8,388 bases of DNA, from the NCBI RefSeq assembly GCF_019417665.1, contig NZ_DXUU01000072.1, positions 1-8,388 on the forward strand, read 5' to 3'. Origin of the DNA: Ruminococcus sp. GTDB taxonomy: Bacteria > Bacillota > Clostridia > Oscillospirales > Ruminococcaceae. The position numbers were made by a program, and so were the translations under genes. Positions within the stretch are counted from its first letter, which is position 1, and each line of letters begins with the position of its first letter. This document shows positions 5,601 to 8,388 of the stretch, piece after piece. Below the pieces are notes generated by a model that worked only from the letters and a program-made list of their open reading frames with translations, was not told the origin of the DNA and did no database searches.

Positions 5601-8388
5601 TTGGTAAAAGGAGTATATTTTGCTGTTTGCTTGTTCAGCGTATCATAAGCATATTTTGTAACATTGCCCTTAGCATCTGTTTCACTGCCAAGATTTCCAT
5701 TTGCATAATATGTGTTTGTACGCTTAACTTTATCGTTTACTTTTTCTTGTACTGTATTTCCACGATAATCTGTAAGCGTAGTAGAAATAACCTGCTTTTT
5801 CGCTGTTATATATTGTGTTTTTGTTGTTAAAAGACCATTATGAGCAGAATCAGTTGCTGCCTTTTCTACACCATTAAATGTTTTAAAGGCATAATTTTTT
5901 TGCAAAGCATATGAGGTAGTTGTCAAAATCAACTTATCCGAAGAATATTTATGATCTTTGAAATAAGTTTTGATTTCTCGTCCCAATCCATCATAAACTG
6001 CAATACTTTGGCTATCATTGGGGTGTGTCGTAACAGTTAAATTCCCATATGCATCATACTCATAAGATGTAACATTGCCAACAGCATCGGTATCTGTCTT
6101 TACAAGACCGCTTGGATAGTAAGTATGAGAGGCATAGTTTGTTTTTGCATTGCCACTATCATATTCGTTTCCATTATCCAATGCTGCATCGTACGCATTC
6201 GGTGAAACTTCTTTAATAGCACGTCCAAGCAAATCATACTGCGTTCTAGTAACAGCTGGTGAACTACCTTTTCCATATTCCTTTTGGCAAATGACATTTT
6301 CCATCTTATCGTAAGTGGTTTCCGTCACATTCCCACCAGGAGAAGTGGTTTTGCTAATCAGGAACATATCATTATATTCATATGATGTACAGCCACCATC
6401 TTGCTTAGATTGACCAGCAGCATATTTCCATTCCTGTTTTACTGTGCCATCTGCATTGTACACATACTCTGTTACATTACCTTCCGGATCTATTAATCGC
6501 CTAATCAAGCCATGAATAATGTGCTGTTCTCCGGCTGTACAATATTCATAGGTTGTGATTGCAAATTCACTTGCATGATTATTCAGATAATCTTTCACAT
6601 TAAATTTATCCGAAAGGAATGCAGATACATCACTATAAGGATGAATACTCTGTGCTTCTCTTATCACCATAACACCAGTATCATCATATTCCTTTAATGT
6701 AACATTATTGCATTCATCAACAGAAACAGTCATGTAATTTTTACTATTGTATCGAGAATATGTTTTAGATCCATCTGGATTAATTACATCTGTTAGATTA
6801 CCATTTTTATCATATGTGTTTTTGGTGATATTCCCATTTTCATCTGCATATTCACCAATTTCATCATATTTATTTTTTCCGTCAGAATCCTTTGTATAGG
6901 TTGCCTTTTCGATTTCAAAAGTCTGACCGTCTGTATAAACAATGTTTGTCTTTACTGCCAGCTTTTCATCATAATCACACTTGGTTTCCTTTACATATTT
7001 TCCGTTATCATATTCTTTGATAGAAGTTTGTTTCTTTGCCTTATCATATTGATATACCTGCTTCAAACCAGAAGAATTTGTCAGGTAATCCACACGACCA
7101 TCTGAATAATAAACCATCTCTTCTGTAACTTCATCATAGCAATTGGTGATTTTATTCAAGTGCTTCTTATCATCATAAGAATAACTCTCTACAGCACCCA
7201 ATATACTTTTTGCTGAAGCCAACTGATTATTGTTATCGTATGTATATTCCACAATTCTTCCAGAAGTCGGATCTTCAATTTTCGTAATTCGTTTGTGTGC
7301 ATCATTAGAAGTATAGGTAATTTTATACTGTCGTCCTGTAGAATCCGTTACAGTACGAACATGATTTCCATCAATTGCACTAATTTCAATTGTATCTCCG
7401 TGTGGATCTTCCATCCGATACATTTCTAACTTATTGTTAAAATAGTACTTTGTTTGATCATTGAGCGTGACAACATAGCCACTTGAATTCTTTTCCATCG
7501 TACTATGTGCATTTTCACATTCGAACTTTGTACCGTTTTGTTTAAATGTGGTATTTGAACCATTGGGAAGCACAACTTGATAATAGTTTTCTGCTGGTTG
7601 AATTATCTTGCTGACATCCAAATTAAAATCCCAGCCAATACCGAAAGATCCTTCTTCTGTATTGGTCGAATTATAAGTTCTGACAAAGTCTGCATCCATA
7701 CCCGGAGATTTTACTGCCAAATCAACAAATGTTTTGGTATAATTGCCAGTGGCAGGATGCACACCATCACCCATTTCCCAACCTTTACGGTAAAGGGTAT
7801 AGTCCGGTTCATCATAAGGTCTCCACCACGGACGGAACCAGTAATTTTCAGCAGTAAAATCATATATGAAGTCAATACCGCCATCAAAATTGAATGTTCT
7901 TTCTGTATTCAGAGAACCATCTTCATTATTGATATATGTTTCACAGTTGTCCCAAAGAACGGTCTGTTTGCCGCCTTCATAACCAAAATGAATGACTTGT
8001 GAACCGGAAGAATAGATCGATTTCGGCCCAGAAGCTTCATTGACTTCCCAGATTGGTCCAAAGAAACAGATATTACCTGCTGTCCATTTTCCTTCCATAT
8101 CGGTCAATGTGATATAATTCCAGTTTCCATATACTTCGAGCCAATCTGCACTGTTTGTCATCCAAATGGTGTCATAGCAATTTGCCTGGCCAAAATTAAA
8201 GTCGCCACCGATAATCACGGTACCGCCATTCAGCCGCATATTTTGTCCGGCATTTCCACCCCAACCATCTGGAGAAGCGGTACGAAATACTAAGTTATTG
8301 GAAACTTCCAAATAACCATTGCTAATATTCAGTGTTGCTCCCTGATTGCCAGACCAAAATTTCGGAATATCAGTTGTAAAGGACATAC
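2666..8388 (-). CDS. Rhs/YD-repeat polymorphic toxin with pretoxin Hint domain and ParB-like C-terminal tip (5' end beyond window)
   Basis: Open from the right edge to a TAA at 2668-2666; at least 1906 aa, numbered here from the first visible Met (8386). That Met has only two bases before it in the window and no visible SD or signal peptide, so the true start probably lies further right. Domains: residues 10-170, beta-strand-like repeats of the LxIxxGxLxVxxNLxF type; 207-260, a DUF6531-like motif (GDGVHPATGNY, then FVRTYNS and GIGWDFN); about 340-1460, some 35-40 YD repeats such as YEYDAYGNL, expected to form the Rhs cocoon; about 1470-1540, RHS core (RYYDPEIGRFISRD, NLYTYCRNNP, NDPDGH); 1541-1653, Ala/Gly-rich pretoxin linker; 1654-1790, Hint domain; 1791-1906, toxin tip. 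From family knowledge, the shell holds the toxin and Hint releases it. Inferred role: interbacterial competition after secretion. The export route is not visible. Confidence 0.93.
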   Translation of the reverse strand, partial: MSFTTDIPKFWSGNQGATLNISNGYLEVSNNLVFRTASPDGWGGNAGQNMRLNGGTVIIGGDFNFGQANCYDTIWMTNSADWLEVYGNWNYITLTDMEGKWTAGNICFFGPIWEVNEASGPKSIYSSGSQVIHFGYEGGKQTVLWDNCETYINNEDGSLNTERTFNFDGGIDFIYDFTAENYWFRPWWRPYDEPDYTLYRKGWEMGDGVHPATGNYTKTFVDLAVKSPGMDADFVRTYNSTNTEEGSFGIGWDFNLDVSKIIQPAENYYQVVLPNGSNTTFKQNGTKFECENAHSTMEKNSSGYVVTLNDQTKYYFNNKLEMYRMEDPHGDTIEISAIDGNHVRTVTDSTGRQYKITYTSNDAHKRITKIEDPTSGRIVEYTYDNNNQLASAKSILGAVESYSYDDKKHLNKITNCYDEVTEEMVYYSDGRVDYLTNSSGLKQVYQYDKAKKQTSIKEYDNGKYVKETKCDYDEKLAVKTNIVYTDGQTFEIEKATYTKDSDGKNKYDEIGEYADENGNITKNTYDKNGNLTDVINPDGSKTYSRYNSKNYMTVSVDECNNVTLKEYDDTGVMVIREAQSIHPYSDVSAFLSDKFNVKDYLNNHASEFAITTYEYCTAGEQHIIHGLIRRLIDPEGNVTEYVYNADGTVKQEWKYAAGQSKQDGGCTSYEYNDMFLISKTTSPGGNVTETTYDKMENVICQKEYGKGSSPAVTRTQYDLLGRAIKEVSPNAYDAALDNGNEYDSGNAKTNYASHTYYPSGLVKTDTDAVGNVTSYEYDAYGNLTVTTHPNDSQSIAVYDGLGREIKTYFKDHKYSSDKLILTTTSYALQKNYAFKTFNGVEKAATDSAHNGLLTTKTQYITAKKQVISTTLTDYRGNTVQEKVNDKVKRTNTYYANGNLGSETDAKGNVTKYAYDTLNKQTAKYTPFTKESNGTIEYSITKNGYDKNGNVISGETTIQKQGSGKEAWSKVTYAYDYLGNITQTVLYGDGDTKNYTQYFYDKDGLRTKMYTGMSSENDTDRLETLYEYDDHSNLVRTIERSNNTETYNSGTLTYDLNKNVIQSIDSNGNRTTKTYDALNRILTSDTVCDDTSKNVSQKISYDKMGQTIQVVQNGKTTDFIYDALGRLTEEHSPDCFKGYYYVGSTENKEKLLLGQSNLLIYGTTEYEYDDEMRLSKVSDTGKDSVSYTYDENGNKASAIYGNGTKTEYSYNLSNHVTSLVNKKSNEIISQYDYTYYLDGSDACKTRTESGIIETTSYDYDRMGRLVSESEVNGNISNNISYEYDDYSNRSQMTVSGEEDYITTYNYSSNGHYTGLLQKESKKTGDVVRNTVYTYDANGNQLTKNDPDDGLQTNTYDGLNELIGVQNGEMTASYTYGYDGLRRTKTVNGETTTHVYDGQELMVDIGKSVYEADVYVRGTGLISSRAFYNGMTSDVTYYLQNAHGDVVNLTSETGDKTKTYRYDAFGVEKNSDENDENPFRFSGEYFDKETGTIYLRARYYDPEIGRFISRDTVTGTANDPLSLNLYTYCRNNPIPLNDPDGHFWGLVAKAAIGAVINVAVTAVCDYLDDGEFNSGAGEYLSAAATGALSAVISPAKCAENVAKRMVKSGLKEAAIGAVGDGIKQLADGEFDPKEMAINAGKNFVSGALNGKFNASCFAAGTMIETADGDRPIEEIQIGDLVLSANPETGEIAYKSVVNTYVHVTDTVLYLTIDEEIIETTEDHPFWVEGQGWTSAKLLQPGDVVRLKDGSTQCVDDIEIVELPEGEYVAVYNFEVADFHTYFVSDYDVLVHNDCKDDAIKEIDPRKINYSQRTINSSFDTPNGKRPIQKIISKGSEQVGNFKPINVINVKGQYVVRDGNSRLYIAQKTKAKKIKVHIETDIDAFRDLNKRLKSNGLPKTGTKKYPKEK
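2669..3016 (-). other. C-terminal toxin tip of the main Rhs, ParB/sulfiredoxin-like fold
   Basis: Residues 1791-1906 (116 aa) after the Hint Asn. The segment I-D-P-R-K-I-N-Y-S-Q (1800-1809) followed by INVINVKGQYVVRDGNSRLY (1842-1861) and KKIKVHI (1869-1875) matches the general ParB pattern: an early Q-containing strand, then a strand, a [D]G-x-x-R-L-x-x-A box and an I-x-V strand. Key residues are Asp1855, Gly1856, Arg1859 and Ala1863. ParB-like domains are known among polymorphic toxin tips and are usually predicted to act on nucleic acid or nucleotides. The biochemical activity here is not deducible. The Lys-rich tail fits a nucleic-acid-directed toxin. Confidence 0.6.
3011..3491. repeat. 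Direct repeat copy A: pretoxin linker end plus Hint coding region in main rhs
   Basis: 481 bp aligned without gaps to 1730-2210 at a constant offset of 1281 bp, with three differences: 3016 C against 1735 T (Asp/Asn after the Hint Asn), and 3461 G against 2180 T and 3464 G against 2183 A (both synonymous). Identity stops abruptly at both ends. Confidence 0.97.
3017..3427 (-). other. Pretoxin Hint (intein-like autoprocessing) domain in the main Rhs protein
   Basis: Residues 1654-1790 of the Rhs protein. It starts at the nucleophile Cys1654 in SCFAAGTMIETADG, carries the block-B-type motif TTEDHPFW with His1721, and ends with LVHN (His1789-Asn1790). These are the hallmarks of hedgehog/intein folds. 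The first residues after the Asn are Asp-Cys. In related polymorphic toxins the domain cleaves next to the terminal Asn and frees the tip. All catalytic positions are present, so it should be active. GC content is near 50%, against about 32% in the adjacent tip. Confidence 0.88.

Noticed and set aside
6100..6297. Second minus-strand frame of 65 aa inside rhs
   Set aside because: It is out of frame within the YD repeats and shows no SD or protein-like pattern.

Overview
The window holds one transcriptional unit, read entirely on the minus strand (right to left), that has the architecture of a polymorphic-toxin locus. From the right edge it contains the 3' end of a very long rhs gene, a small putative immunity gene, a promoterless-looking 'orphan' Hint-toxin cassette, that cassette's putative immunity gene, and one more small immunity-like gene. 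No RNA gene, CRISPR array, transposase or IS is visible. The AT-rich composition, purine-rich Shine-Dalgarno (SD) sequences (AGGTGG, AAGGTG), and DUF6531/YD-repeat/Hint architecture fit a Firmicute, most likely a gut or rumen Clostridia member. That placement is inference; no marker gene fixes the taxon.

Layout. 8388-2666: Rhs protein, open at the right edge, at least 1906 aa. In order it has an N-terminal beta-rich repeat region, a DUF6531-type entry motif, about 35-40 YD repeats, the RHS core ending in NDPDGH, a small-residue-rich pretoxin linker, a Hint self-cleaving domain (Cys1654 to His-Asn1790), and a 116-aa tip resembling a ParB/sulfiredoxin-fold toxin. 2654-2247: 135-aa protein with a CxxC-x11-CxxC zinc ribbon and a TTG start whose SD overlaps the rhs stop; it is the presumed immunity partner. 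2209-1355: orphan Hint domain with a different, AHH-type (HNH/EndoVII) nuclease tip. 1358-573: 261-aa acidic protein whose ATG overlaps the orphan stop (ATGA), the presumed AHH immunity protein. 559-194: 121-aa acidic protein with an ideal SD, probably an additional immunity gene without a toxin. Positions 1-193 carry no gene I can support.

How it works together. The 481 bp encoding the end of the pretoxin linker and the whole Hint domain occur twice (3011-3491 and 1730-2210) with only three differences. Recombination between the copies would delete 1281 bp (the ParB-like tip plus its immunity gene). It would join the main Rhs shell in frame to the AHH nuclease tip, giving a predicted protein of at least 1916 aa. 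The locus therefore reads as an expressed toxin, a stored spare warhead and the immunity genes for both. The orphan copy has no visible SD and an in-frame stop four codons upstream, consistent with storage rather than routine expression.
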